Assembly: GCA_032622095.1 (NCBI GenBank) | Contig: CP136061.1 | Location: 40,923,797 to 40,987,796, forward strand | Reading direction: 5' to 3' | DNA length: 64,000 nucleotides | Source: Siphonodentalium dalli | Taxonomy: Eukaryota > Mollusca > Scaphopoda > Gadilida > Siphonodentaliidae | Part shown: piece by piece, positions 1 through 12,078 of the stretch | How positions within the stretch are numbered: the first letter of the stretch is position 1 | Layout of the letters: each line of letters opens with the position of its first letter | Notes under the pieces: generated by a model | Database searches by the model: none | Seen by the model: the letters and a program-made list of their open reading frames with translations, nothing else | Told to the model about the DNA's origin: nothing | Translations under genes and position numbers: made by a program

Positions 1-880
1 TTATCATCTGCTTGGAACTGTTCGGTGAGACGATTGCTGGACGCCACCAGGACTGTTCTTATGATCATGTTCAAGGAGTGTGGGTATATTATGCATTATT
101 GTCTTCTACGCCTCAGCAGAAATGCATCCGTCAAATGTCGGGCTTTCAACATTCGAAGCCATATACAAAAGTTGTCCGGGTACGTCAGTACATTAGATGA
201 ATATGTGACTTGATGAACCATATATTGAGAAGTGGCTATTTGGGATGATCACCAGGTGTACACGTTGTTGTCCCCATTAGGTCACCAAAGCTGACAATAC
301 GCAGATAGATAGTTCCTTCTGAAAGCTAGTATACGCATCGACCGAATACCTTTCTAGTGTATCGCACAAGATTAAGCATATACCCCATATGTAGCACCTG
401 AATTATACCATAAGATATACCACGAATGAAGCTCGCTAAGAATTCCAAGCTTTCGAAACAAACACGTGAGCTGCAGGACACCGGCATATGTATTGTTTGA
501 AACATTCCGATTAGTGGGACCCTTCTACAAAGAAGTGTAGTAAACTGTTGTTGTGAGCGAGATAGATTAATCTGACGAAGAGACGGAAACGGGTCTAGAT
601 AATGCTGAATGTGGCAATTCAGAATAAGCTCAGGTACTGTTGTTTTGATTTTTGGAAGTCATAATATGACTATTCGGCGCACCTGTATACGGTTACGGCC
701 AGTATGAGCCCTTAGTGGAGAATGGATTTTGAAATGCCACACCGCGATTGTGGGTTTTCATCCTTCCAAAGGCTACGACTTACGTTGGAACTAATAGACG
801 GCTTATAGTATGTACCGTTTCGTCTATACAAATCGATATTATGACAAAAAGTTGAAATTAGTATGTGATAATATCGGCTT
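1..880. other. Non-coding, nothing recognised
   Basis: I see no exon, transposon terminus or repeat family shared with the rest of the window here. The open frames are short and have no domain-like features. It is presumably intron or flanking intergenic DNA. Confidence 0.5.
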
Positions 881-1960
881 CTTTTCAATTTCTGGCCGCC
901 AGTTTGGCCGCCATATTGACTGTGAGTATCAATTGCCAAACCCTAATGAACAATTCATACATATCAACATGTAATGGTGGGTAGAAATCGCGAAACAATA
1001 ACGCCCATCCTAAGAAAGTAAAGGAATGTAGGCGTGTTTTCAAATTTCGGTTGCCATTTTGGCCGCCATCTTCGATTTGGAAAACCATTTCTTGCATGAG
1101 ATGTAAGGTAATTACTTCACCTCAGTATTTCCAACTCAACTGTTAGCATGGATGGAGTTGTCTCGACAATAATGCCCAATGAAGTAAATATGAGGGAATT
1201 TCGGTGATTTTTCAAAATCTGTCCGCCATTGTGGGCGCCATTTTAGATTTGGGGGACTTTTATTTGGATATGGTACAAGGAAAGTTCTTCGCCTAAATGT
1301 TCACAACTTACAATAGTAAGCAGGTGTGGAGTTGTCATGACTACAATGCTCACTGATGTTAAATCAGCGATTTTCGGCGATTTTTCAATTTCTGGTGGCC
1401 ATTTTGGCCGCCATCTTGGATTTGGGTAAATATTCCTCAACTCAGGTATAAGAGGAATCCTAGCTCGAGTATCTCCTGCACATATATATGCATGGGTGTT
1501 GTTATAATAGCAATAACATTCATTGATTCGAAACATTACATCGCGTTATTAACGTAGATTCGGCTTTGACCTATTATACCTCCATTTGGGAAAACGTGAT
1601 ATCGGACAAAAATATCCCGCAATGAATGTATTTGATGGCCCCTATGTGTTCGCCAATGACTCCTCTATAGGATAAATGTATAATATGACGCAAATATGCC
1701 AACATTTTCCCACAGAGACAAACGAAAGGTGGTAACATGTCAGAAAAATAGCATATTTTCACATTTCGGCGGCCATCTTGGCCGCCATATTGGATTCTGG
1801 TGTCGGATTTTTGTCTAATTTGAAAGGGTTGTATATTGGCATAACGAATCGAGCGGAAAACAAGACCGTGTGTGCTATCATCTTTACTATAATGGCGATC
1901 AAAGCGACCTAGTGCATATAAAAAAAATGGCCGCCATGATGGACGCCATCTTGTCTGGAG
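880..1960. repeat. Decayed array of GGCCGCCAT-type units
   Basis: The phrase TTGGCCGCCAT..TTGGATTTGG recurs about six times (near 888, 1057, 1205, 1396, 1770 and 1927), spaced 150-370 bases, each after TTTTCAATTTC/TTTCAAAAT. Spacing and wording resemble the 'GGCCGCCAGC..CCATCTTGGATTT' arrays at 50.2 and 58.1 kb but the units are more diverged, so this looks like an older relative. No coding content. Confidence 0.6.
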
Positions 1961-2293
1961 TCTCTGCGGCCACTTTTTTTTCTTGTTAACAAGTGAAAAA
2001 AATTAGAGGAGACCTTAAGGAAGAAAATTAGTGGGGTGAAGTTGAGTCCTGTGGGGGGTGCAGAGGTCGACCAATATCTCCTGGACTAATAGGACTCAAT
2101 CATACACACGTGCGTACACGTAATATGTTTGTTTGTTTTTGTTTGTTTTTTTTTTTGTAAAACAATTATTGGAATATTGAAATAGACGGTACAATATATC
2201 CACAGTATGATCACAAACAAGTTCAATTGGTTCCAACACAAACCGAATCTTTCCGCATAATATTATACACATTGCCTGCATAGTGTTGATCTT

Positions 2294-3112
2294 TCGTATG
2301 AGATTAAAACATCCCCAACATTAGCTGCTTTTAAAAAATCGATATTCCCTGATAAAACTCCAACCCCCAATAGTAAGCTATTTGCATATGGTGTCGGAAA
2401 AGCACGTTCATTTCACTGTCAAATGCGTCTTAGATTTTCAAGTTTGAATGTCGACTTAAACAAAGTGAATATAATCCAATCTGATCGATGTCCTAATTGT
2501 CCGAATCATCCAGAAAACATTGAACACTTTCTGGTAAAGTGTCCGGCCTATTCTGCTGCTCGGATTAAGCTCCATCAACATGTCGAAAATTAATTTGCCC
2601 AAAAATTAAATTTGAAAACTTTGTTCAGATATGTCCTAAATACACAATTAAATTACTATTGAATGGATCTCCCGACTTAATATGACTGCTATTGAATGGA
2701 TCTCCCGACTTAATATGACTGCTATTGAATGGATCTCCCGACTTAATATGACTGCTATTGAATGGATCTCCCGACTTAATATGACTGCTATTGAATGGAT
2801 CTCCCGACTTAATATGACTGCTATTGAATGGATCTCCCGACTTAAATGTGACTGAAAACTCAAAGTTGTTTGACTTTGCATTCGACTATATTAACGAATA
2901 TCTAAGAATAAATAGTCCCTAAATTATATATAACTCCGAACTAAATTGCCCAAACAACCATTTATTTTACCATTAGTAAATTCGATAGTCATCAAATACG
3001 CAGTCTATTACCAGCCATACTATATTCTTTACTTTCTTTCTCCAGAGGAGAAGTCCGAGTGGCCAGGGGCTGTGGCCAAACCCTCATTAAATAAATAAAG
3101 AATTAAATAAAA
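2294..3112 (+). mobile_element. 3' end of a non-LTR retrotransposon (LINE)
   Basis: The frame from 2294 to 2593 encodes a typical LINE ORF2 C-terminus with a Cys-His knuckle: QSDRCPNCPNHPENIEHFLV followed by KCPAYSAARIKL. The pattern CPxC..H..ExxEHFLxxCPxY is well known at the end of many LINE reverse transcriptases. After a stop at 2591 the same coding sense resumes in another frame (NGSPDLNVTENSKLFDFAFD, YINEYLRINSP, stop at 2920), interrupted by a 33-bp minisatellite. A 3' tail with CCAGGGGCTGTGGCC and AATAAATAAAGAATTAAATAAA ends near 3112. The copy is truncated at the 5' end and dead. Confidence 0.85.
2656..2845. repeat. 33-bp minisatellite, about six copies, inside the LINE tail
   Basis: The unit CTATTGAATGGATCTCCCGA plus CTTAATATGACTG is repeated almost without change. 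Its sequence derives from the LINE coding tail (LLNGSPDL), so it expanded in place after insertion. Confidence 0.95.
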
Positions 3113-3589
3113 AATTAGTGTTGATTGCTCATTCGGTAATAAGAAGATTTAATTGTCCCCATTTGCTACACGTTTGACAAAAACTTTCTAACGGATTTTG
3201 AACGTATACGTGTAGGTGGAATGGTCACGTGCATGCCACCTGTCGTTCACAATCTTAACGGTACTCAATCCATGCTTATGGAGTGCTGTTGTGACAGTGC
3301 ATCCTAACGTACGTATGTACGGTTGTGTTTGTGTCTGCGTATTGTGTTAGATTGTATATGCGTACGGATGTGGTCAAGAGGGTGTGTGTTGTCTGTTAAT
3401 GTGAAATGTAAGCTCGTGTTCATGTATATACATACAATTAGAATGATATTCTTTTCCTAACAACATTTCTTCAAAATACGCTTTAGTTATCAGAATCTAT
3501 TAATTGCAACAAAATAATGCTAACCACTGTCAACTATATGGTATCAAATTTCACAAAACGTGTTATTTATCAACATTTTGTTCAACGAA

Positions 3590-3821
3590 ATATCGCCGTA
3601 TTATCACTTGATTTTAGAGTTATCCATCTTCATCCGCAATTTTATCCGAGACCGCCGGTTTGACGACTCTTTTCTGGGCCACAAATAATTGCACATCTCG
3701 AGAAATAACAATATTCAAAAATCGGTAACTGATCACCCTGAGCTTTGATGGGCGGGTTCCTCGACTCGAATCAAATATTTTTTGTTACCCCCGAAGGCAA
3801 AGAAATAGTAATTTGGGAGCG
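3590..3821. repeat. Repeat M, left part, split by a family A element
   Basis: The part GAGCTTTGATGGG..CTCGACTCGAATCAAATATTTTTT..GAAATAGTAATTTGGGAGCG resembles 52560-52701. The matching right part resumes at 4177 (TTCGGATTACGCATC), after the family A insertion. Confidence 0.7.
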
Positions 3822-4176
3822 TTAACCCTTTACTCAACAGAACGACCCTGTGCCAATGCATTCTCTTATATATGCGAGTCGACCATAGGTCGCCTCGCAT
3901 ATATCAGAGAATGCATTGGCTTAACACATTAAAAATTATAAAATTGTTAAAGAATGTAAGAAAAAATGGTAAATTAGGCCAATGCATTCTCTTATATATG
4001 CGAGGCGACATATATATAAGAGAATGCATTGGCACAGGGCATAACTGTAACCATCACAATATGGTCAATGAGCCGGTTCCAATGATATCCATATTTGTAT
4101 GGTTTTATTGAGACAGACCCAAGATAATTTAGGCTGTTGCAGCTTTATTTGGCCGTTTTGTTGGGTAAAGGGTTAA
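3822..4176. mobile_element. Family A foldback, TTAACCCTTTACCCAACA type
   Basis: Ends are TTAACCCTTTACTCAACA and TGTTGGGTAAAGGGTTAA. It contains two copies of the GCCAATGCATTCTC palindrome (3853-3924 and 3979-4033, the second with a shorter loop). The TTAA on both sides fits piggyBac-type target duplication. The paralogous repeat at 52701 lacks the insertion and has a single TTAA at the same place. Confidence 0.92.
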
Positions 4177-5689
4177 TTCGGATTACGCATCTTTAATACA
4201 TGTTACGCGTACGTGTGGCTGAACCTTGCTATATATTATAGCGTCTTCTTTGAAACTTCCTTGAGTAGATTCGGCCAACAGATTGAAAATACTAAGTAGA
4301 ATGATGGATTTGTGCTTCAACATATCTATGATGAGTTTGAGCTTCCTGTAGTGCACATGATTTGCGCTTCACGCGGCCTCAGTGCAAATGACTATACGCT
4401 TCGGCGTAAATATTTGCACTGAAGCGAAAATTGCATGTGAAAATGGCATGTCAGAGATATCGAGACAGTTTCGAATTCAAACCAGTTTGATCACGTAATA
4501 ATTATCGAACTCTCCCTGTGCAAATCGAATGACAACATGACAGTCCTAAAATATTTATACAGATACCGGTGTATATATCAAAATCAATGTGTGAACTGGC
4601 AGAGTGTATAGTCTGTGTAGAATAGATATATATCGGAATACCTAATCGCGTAGAATAGATATCGGAATACTTAATCGACCATATAGCAGCTAATGTCTTG
4701 TTTAAAACTTCCTTGAGTAAATTCACCCGACAGCGTAGGTGGCCAGACAAACTCTATACAATGAATTGCTCTATGGGGCGTGTTTAAACTGTCAGAGAAA
4801 AAATGTATAGTCCTTAGATACACTCAAAGGCTTTTTGTGATTGCTTTGACATGAAAAATCAATGGGTCTCGATACCCATCGATAAGATGTTTGTCTATAG
4901 GTTTATTTATATATACTTGTCGTGATTCCGAACGGAATATTTTCTACTTTCTATTGTGAAACCCGGGAGTGAAACTTGATCGATTCGTTGTATGGAAAAG
5001 TAAATTCGATCACTGTTGGATGCTGAATTATTGAGTCTTCAATCTCTTGATATAGCAGGTATGTGGTGACAACATCATTCTATTATATCAGTTTTATTTG
5101 TGATATAATTATATAGCCGGCGACTTGGCCGAGTTCAAGAACGGGCCTGCAGATTCCTCACTATAAAATCGTCTGCCCGGGGTGTGTATGGCGACAAAGA
5201 GAAGGCATGTGGGCTGACGTGCGACAGAGGGTTGGGGTGTCTCAGCCCTAATTTTCGTAATTTTCCAAGAGTTGGAAATTTCATGCCGAACACAATATAA
5301 GTTGGAAATTTTAGACCAACAGTAGGTTCAAATTGTTCTGGAACTTCTAGTACATGTATACTATATTATTCAATTGTGAAATAATGCGCTACAGCAAAAC
5401 CATGCTTTCTGATATAGTTTGATTTGCAACCAGTATTGTATGTGTAATTTGCTCATTTTATCACAAATATTTAATAATTTCCTTCTTTGGGGTAAATTTA
5501 AAAAAAAATGAATTTGCCACCAGTTGCACATTCCTGTCAGGTTGGAACTTTCCAACATAAGTTTGAGTTTGAGGCAGGGGTGCATGGGGTAATCGTATTC
5601 TGTATGTATATGGTATCGAGGTACCAGTTGGAAAATTTCAACCCAAAATTTCCAGAACATGCAAACGTCTTAAATGGGGTGCAATGGAC

Positions 5690-6100
5690 GTGCAATTGGA
5701 AATTCTAACTTGGACACCCCCCCCCAACAGCGGTTTCAGTCCAAAAATACGTTGAAACATTTCCAAGTTCCAACCAATCAGGGAGATGTTAACCCTTCCA
5801 TGACAGGATTGTGTTGGTGCAGCATTAAAGACACCGTGCCGGTGCATTCTCTTATATGAATGTACTGGTTTACAAGGTCAAGGTATATATTATCGATGGG
5901 ATCGAGACTCGCATATATAAGAGAATGCATTGGCACAGGGTTTTCGTAAACATTCAGGAAGCTCCCGTCATGGAAGGGTTAAGTTGAAGTTTCAAGATAG
6001 TTGGATAGAGGGAGACGTGATAATGAATGTTTACTCTGCGAATGTTGGTCTTCAAGGGGTGGAGTTGGAAATTCTAAAGGTTGACACCCCCCCCCCCACA
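5690..6100. repeat. Direct repeat GGAAATTCTAA..GACACCCCCCCCC around a family A copy
   Basis: TTGGAAATTCTAACTTGGACACC at 5696 is echoed by TTGGAAATTCTAAAGGTTGACACC at 6064; both run into a C9-C10 tract. Related TTGGAAATTT phrases occur from 5263 on. Probably old repeat sequence; no coding features. Confidence 0.5.
5789..5982. mobile_element. Family A foldback, CCATGAC type
   Basis: Ends are TTAACCCTTCCATGAC and CATGGAAGGGTTAA. The inner palindromes are worn: the left one is represented by GCCGGTGCATTCTCTTATAT, the right one ends GAGAATGCATTGGCACAGGG. The termini are intact. Confidence 0.85.
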
Positions 6101-6918
6101 ACAAAATACCATGCACCGCGATATAGCCAATGTCCCTGTCGCATGGCCATGTTATGCAACAGGAACTATTTAGATATTTAATCTTCTCTTCTTCTGACTC
6201 GACCAGTATTTGCAGAACGTTGTATGATTATTGAATCATAGCCACATCAAGAGAATTTTAAAGTTGCGCGATAAACAAAGTTTTGTCCGTTTTGTTAATT
6301 CCGACAATTACATTTCCCCTTTTGTGTTTTTCCCGCCAAAACGAATGTTGCCGATGGGTAAACAGAAAGTGGCAAGTGACAGCCAGTTACATAATACTCT
6401 TCTTCATACTGATATGTAGCGTGTGATAAACGTAGGAACCAGTTCCACACAAACGGTAGGGTCGGTGCCACGAAGGCGTTCCGTGTGATGTCAATTTAGC
6501 AGTTAATCTGCTCCAATAATGCTGATGTGATAGCTCTGTCTGCCCAAAAGCGCTAATACAATGGCGCTGTCATTTCATTTCGCGGTATCAGAGGAACACT
6601 TATTTGTTATGAGTATAGGGTAGGTGCCAAAATATAAACTGCATCTTAAATTTGTCGGACCTATGAGAGTCCAAAATTATATATTAATATTGAGTTGCGC
6701 TGAAGCATAATCTAAATTGCATTTCATCTCAATTCAATTGACCTTCATCACAATTAAAAAAATATTTAATTGCACTTTAGACTGCTTTAGAACAATTATT
6801 TACTCTTGTATAATGGCTTACCACCCTCAAAGTTTATTGCACTAAGTGAAAGCATACCGACAGTTTGGTCTTAATCCAAAGTGACTTCCACAGAGCATTG
6901 CCCAAAAATAATAATTGT

Positions 6919-7727
6919 GCTTCAGCCACAGTTACTGGACATAAAGTCCAAAAATAAGCGTTTAATCGAGTTTATAATATAAATCGGTATCGTAATATAA
7001 TATGAAGATATGAAAACATTAAAAAATGGCCGGGCAAACATATCTCAAATAAAAGCATTAAACACAAAATATCCGGCATATGTCGCCTGTTTCCTATATA
7101 AATAACATACTCAGCTACAACTTGGCAGTGATAAAATCATTCCTGACGCCAAATTAATGGAATTAAAAACATTTTTCACCATTAGCGACGGGTGACTTGT
7201 CGCCATCCATCCTCTACTTATTTAATCGCTGGTGTCGAGCCACAGTTTTGAATGATCAGTAGGGGGTAAATTTCTTAGAATAGAGTACCAGTGTTTTCTG
7301 ACACCATGAGTCAGTGTGGCATGTTTATTGAGAGAGGAGTATACACTGTAGTTATTAATTTGCGCATTTTTAGAGGATGTCTTCTGAGTTTTGAAAAATA
7401 TTGTTTCAGGTGACCTTGACCCCACCAATGTCAAGTAGTAGTAGCGATTTCTTCGAAACTGTGGCTCCAGACACCAGCGATTGAATAAGTACATGTATAG
7501 GAAAACATGGTGAAAAATGTTTTAAACTCCGTTAATTTGGCATCCGGAATGATTTTATTACTGCAGAGTATGCCGGGTATTTTGTTGTTCAGTGCTTTTA
7601 TTTGAGATATGTTTGTCCGTCCGTTATTTAATGTTTTCATAACTTGAGTACATTATATTATGATACCGATTTATAAACTCGATTAAACCCTTATTTGGGT
7701 CTTATGTCCAGTAACTGTGCTTCAGCT
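6919..7727. repeat. Large imperfect inverted repeat
   Basis: The arm 6919-7186 (CAGTTACTGGACATAAAG.., AAACATATCTCAAATAAAAGC) is repeated as its reverse complement at 7508-7727 (GCTTTTATTTGAGATATGTTT.., CTTATGTCCAGTAACTGTG). A loop of about 320 bp separates them. The arms are around 80-85% alike by eye. It looks like an old foldback element; no terminal duplication was found. Confidence 0.75.
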
Positions 7728-7837
7728 CAGCCCTTCAGTGTAATTATTAATAAATGGGAATATGGCCTCTCATCTGGACCTGACAGAGTCACCTGTATTA
7801 TTTATAAGAAATATATTCCCTTCGCTATTTTTTCGAC

Positions 7838-9147
7838 TTTATAGCAGGGTTTCCGCCAGGCCGGCTGGGGGTCCGTCGCCCGGACCCATTCCCCCTGCCG
7901 ACCTTTGAAATCCCGCTCATACACAAATAAATGACGTTATTAAACTTATTCAGTCTTGTCTGTCTCGGCAGGCTATATATGATATTTAACCTTATTTTCA
8001 TTAATAATGACCAAATGGAATCGACACAGTCCATCTTCAGAAAAAAAATATAACAACATGAACAAACCATAAATAGTGACACCCCACAAATAGTTCCACG
8101 GGATTCCCCTACGTGATTGGTGGGGAATTTCCTATCAAGGGAGATATCATTGGTTCAATTTACTTCAGAGTATGGGAACGTGGATCATAAAAACTGCCTC
8201 ATTTATTATCTTGACATGAATATTGACGAGGCGTTTGGACTAATTTATTCATCATTATTCCAAATTGTATAAAACATGTGTATAGTTTGAGGCATGAGGA
8301 AACACACAAATATCGTATCATTTATAGTACATGTAATATAAAATTGCGACTTGGCTTATTGTCACGAACTGAAGCATGAAAACGCTTGGGCTAATGGCGA
8401 TCATCATATTAAAACTAATCTTTGTGCAACATACACAAGTTCGCGGCTTCGCATTAATGCCCCATTTAATAAAGAATAACAAGCTGACTATGCGTGCCCT
8501 CATTCATAGTAAGAGTTTGTCTATAATGCTCGTTCCCTGGCTGGCTTAGATAATCATTCCGATGTGACGTCATCCAGTAGAAATTTGCAGACACGTGCAG
8601 TTAACTGTGTCACAATAATAGAGATAATCAAAACTATTATACCGCAGTCATTGAATATCATGCACGTGTCCACAATTATTAGTCAAGTCAAGGACGCCCA
8701 ATGTTTTGCTGCTCTTTTGCTGCTCTTTTGCAGTTGAATTATCAGATACTAATACATATAATTTGATATAAATGTGGGTGACCGGGAATAAAATATAGAC
8801 ACACAGACACAGTGAGAATGGGTTTGTTTATTTCTTTTTTATATATCGGATTTATCATCTTTTTAGATTTAGTTTGCGCCGACATTTTGTCTTGTTGCTT
8901 ACCTGTAATCACCGTCTGTTTCTCAAAATCCTGATGAAAAATGCCCCTCATGACATATCGATCCATAAGTCGCAGGAAGTTTTTAATAAGCGAAATTGGG
9001 TTAGAAAGTTGCCACTTATATATACACCGGCCGGTACGGTAAATGGCGAAATTACAGATAAAATCGGTATTCATATATTTAATTATTTACTGGTTTCCCC
9101 CATAGCAGCTACCGGACCCATTCCCCCCGACCCCTAGCGGAAACCCC
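7838..9147. mobile_element. Putative DNA transposon remnant with CAGGGTTTCCGCC ends
   Basis: The left end CAGGGTTTCCGCCAGG near 7846 is the reverse complement, with two mismatches, of CCTAGCGGAAACCCCG at 9133-9148. Both ends carry CGGACCCATTCCCCC in the same orientation. The inside (8085-9050) is shared with 35405-36222. I see no transposase frame and no clean target duplication, so the element class is uncertain. Confidence 0.5.
8085..9050. repeat. Repeat family J, copy 1
   Basis: Shares long blocks with 35405-36222: GGGGAATTTCCTATCAAGGG, GTTGAATTATCAGATACTAA, GGGAATAAAATA and the end TATACACCGGCCGGTACGGT. Non-coding. Confidence 0.7.
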
Positions 9148-9155
9148 GTTATAAG

Positions 9156-10322
9156 TAGTGATGAGCCGATTGTCAAATAGAGCCTTGCGCCGATTGCCGA
9201 TTATTTGAGATCACAATCGGCCGATTCCGATTATTTCAATAATTATAGCAGAATATGTTATATGTGTTATATAATACTTAGAATTAGAAGCAAGCAACAA
9301 ACGAAGTAATATGCCAGTACACAGTATACATAAGTATATGTTTGGGTAAGTATATAGGTGGGCATGGGCGGACTTGTGATCGAATACAGGCAACTTACCC
9401 ATGTATTTTAGGCTATTCCACAACAAATTGTTTGAAAGTTTGATGTAGCCACATGCATGTCCACGGTTCGTTTTTGATAACAATTCATCAAACGGCATTT
9501 TTCTTTGATCCCAATTCAAAGACATCACATCAAAGGAAATGAGCCGACTGAACTAGTTGCAAGTTACACCATGTTCATGTCAATTTCACAGACACGATTC
9601 CGATTTCAGCGTGGTCATCATAATAAATTAATAATCATTGGTGGTGACCTATACGTGACGTCACACGAGGCTGACTGGATGTAATGACATTGTCTTTGAC
9701 TATTTAAAGTCACGTGACATGCACTTTTGTTTTCTATAGTATAGTTTATACCTGTTACGCTGTATGCATATAGATAGCTCTGTTGTACACCGTATGCACA
9801 CATCTTGATTTTTGATAGTCTGACATAAATCAAAATGTCTACATGTTGACGAACAATAAAGTTACCTATGGGCGTACATGAGTCCCATGATATGTACGTT
9901 GTGTACATCATAATGCTAACGAAATCAATCGACTGAAACGACTGTTCCGGTATGCCAATAATTAATGATTATGCGCAATCACGGCGTCATGCTTGCAGCC
10001 TCTCTCTAACACAAAGTGCCACGTGCTTCCCGGTGATCCCCACTAATATATTGTTCAAACATAGACCCAGGTACGGCCGGGGTATTGAAGAGGACACGTC
10101 TGTATATCAAGTTTGTGTTTGGTATCACTTTCCCCATGTTTACTGGTCATTTATTCAACAAAATATCGCCATATTTAAAACAGTTTATTGAAGAAAAACA
10201 AGCACCTATTTATTATTTAGACAATCGGAAATCCCGATGTTCAAACCCGAGTACCGATTGTCATCCGATGGGCCACAATCGGCCGATTCCGATTGTGGTT
10301 CCCGATTATCGGCTCATCACTA
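9156..10322. mobile_element. hAT-type non-autonomous element with 8-bp target duplication
   Basis: The termini TAGTGATGAGCCGAT and ATCGGCTCATCACTA are inverted copies, with an AATCGGCCGATTCCGAT block inside both ends. The 8-bp duplication GTTATAAG flanks it exactly (9148-9155 and 10323-10330). Eight-bp duplications with TAGNG ends are the hAT signature (established knowledge). It is 1,167 bp with no transposase frame visible. It interrupts repeat family K, whose sequence (GTTCCCTGTCAAA..) continues at 10331. Confidence 0.9.
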
Positions 10323-10430
10323 GTTATAAGGTTCCCTGTCAAATCTTCAAAAAGTTACCAGGTGTTGTACTGGTGGAATATGATCTCTATGGGCTTTAGC
10401 CAGAGTAGAGATTCATGGCATGATCTAGCC
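10323..10430. repeat. Repeat K fragment
   Basis: TTATAAGGTTCCCTGTCAAA, GTACTGGTGGAATATGATCT and AGAGATTCATGGCATGATCT match 23205-23310, in the same orientation. Confidence 0.8.
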
Positions 10431-10504
10431 TCATTACAACTGATAAGAATAACCAAAAAGAAAATATAGAATTATTATCTAAGATGATGTATTAGAGAGT
10501 TGAT

Positions 10505-10718
10505 ACAATAATGCCCTAAGTAATCGACCCCTTAACCACCGCAGAATTATGGGTAACTTTTCAGGATTTAGTCGGAAATATGGCTTGTTGCCATTCATCG
10601 GAAGCTCTCATTGAGGGCTTTCCGATGAATAGCAACAAACCATATTTTCGACTAAATCCTGAAAAGTTACCCATAATTCTGCCGTGGTTAAGGGGTCGAT
10701 TATTTAGGGTATTACTGT
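10505..10718. mobile_element. Family C foldback
   Basis: Near-perfect palindrome with ends CAATAATGCCCTAAGTAATC and TTAGGGTATTACTGT and a short loop near 10613. The TACAGT-like end suits a Tc1/mariner-type MITE (TA target). Confidence 0.9.
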
Positions 10719-10866
10719 ATTTGGAGGGTTAGTGTTGAGGGTACCATAAAAATTATATTAAAAAAAATAAGAAAGTTTTACCTGCCTACTGACCCTCATT
10801 TTTCAGCCTATGAGCGGAAACAAATATCTCTTGTTTAATAGCCTTACCTTTTCACTCACTTTCCAG

Positions 10867-11019
10867 CTCTACTCATAGTAGCCTCTGATGTACCTCGGTA
10901 CTCGGATGACGATGCCTGTGAGAATTTGTTCACTGATGACGAAGTGCTCGAAATACAAATAGAAGAAGGCATGGCATCAACTCCCGATAACCAGAGTCCT
11001 AGTCTACAGTATGCTCTGT
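10867..11019 (+). CDS. Exon 1 in window: acidic segment of the CAP-Gly gene
   Basis: The acceptor is CACTTTCCAG just before 10867. The first two bases complete a codon, then the frame reads [20 protein letters not shown], followed by [20 protein letters not shown]. It is acidic and looks like real coding sequence, with no simple repeat. Two donors are possible: GTAAAT at 11020 (leaves phase 1) or GTGGTC at 11030 (phase 2). Neither joins exon 2 in frame at its strongest acceptor, so either exon 2 starts at 12443 (phase 1, joins the 11020 donor) or a small exon between the two was missed. The frame stays open through the 21-bp repeat that follows, up to 11333. Earlier exons must lie before this window or in the unassigned 5' sequence, because the exon opens in the middle of a codon. 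Confidence 0.7.
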
Positions 11020-11086
11020 GTAAATACAGGTGGTCAAAAATCATCAAAACACAGGCAACAGATATCCTCTTCTATCTATCTTCATC

Positions 11087-11297
11087 TCCAGTAAGTGGTA
11101 TTTTATCTCCAGTAAGTGGTATTTTAACTCCAGTAAGTGGTATTTTAACTCCAGTAAGTGGTATTTTATCTCCAGTAAGTGGTATTTTAACTCCAGTAAG
11201 TGGTATTTTATCTCCAGTAAGTGGTATTTTATCTCCAGTAAGAGGTATTTTATCTCCAGTAAGTGGTATTTTAACTCCAGTAAGTGGTATTTTATCT
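11087..11297. repeat. 21-bp minisatellite, about ten copies
   Basis: The unit TCCAGTAAGTGGTATTTTA plus two bases is repeated with T/A variation at one position. It keeps the reading frame of exon 1 open ([14 protein letters not shown] repeats) until a stop at 11331. It lies just inside the intron. The core CCAG|TAAGT is one G short of a splice donor. Confidence 0.95.
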
Positions 11298-11881
11298 GAA
11301 TTTGAGAAATTTATTTCGTATTTTGATGACTAAATGACTTATGCGTGCATGTTAATAAAGTCATGCCAGGGCTTGCAGAAAGTGTGCAAATTTGCAATTC
11401 TGTATTCAGTTCAATTATGTTCGTCTGTATAAGATTTTCATAATATTTTTCCATGCTTTGACCTTTTCCAATGTTTACCATTAAGTTTTGATTAAAGTTT
11501 GGTATCTTATTGGACTAAATAGATATTGATTGGTAATGCCACTGTAACAGTAATGTTTACATAACAATAGTTTCGATATTGTTGTCTAATCTGTCAATAT
11601 ATTTTGCATGATAATTCTTTATATTACATTGATATTGTAGTGTTTTTAGTAATATATAAACATGGCTATGCAATGATAAATAGTGCCTTTCTTGTCTATT
11701 TTGGGCATATTTCCATATTTTGGGCATAGCGTTTATCAACTTGAAGTTGGGGGAATCTAAAGTCTGAAAATTTAACTGCGCCATTCCTCGTGAGTTTTAT
11801 TTAATAGTTTCCATTGATACATAGTTATGGAAGGTTCATAATAGAATGCCATATACAACATTTTAGAAGCCCACTGGCAAT

Positions 11882-12014
11882 ACAGTAATACCCTAATTAA
11901 TCGACTCCTTAACCACAGCAGAATTATGGGTAACTTTTCAGGATTTAGTAGGAAATATGGCTTGTTGACATTCATCGGAAAGCTCTCGGGGAGATTAATT
12001 AGGGCACTACTGTA
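11882..12014. mobile_element. Family C element with most of the right arm deleted
   Basis: The left arm is intact from ACAGTAATACCCTAATTAAT to the AAGCTCTCGGGGAG loop, then only the terminal GATTAATTAGGGCACTACTGT of the right arm remains. Confidence 0.85.
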
Positions 12015-12078
12015 ACTAGATGGAAAAATGTCAGTTTGAAACATTCTGTATTTGCAGACTGTTTACATTCCATAATCT

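Noticed and set aside
2648-2881. Minus-strand frame of SREIHSIAVIL repeats
   Set aside because: It is the translation of a 33-bp minisatellite inside a dead LINE; the open frame follows from the unit length being a multiple of three.
8874-9137. 87-codon frame as a transposase fragment
   Set aside because: No conserved catalytic pattern visible, and the sequence is shared with another copy (35.9-36.2 kb) where the frame is not kept.
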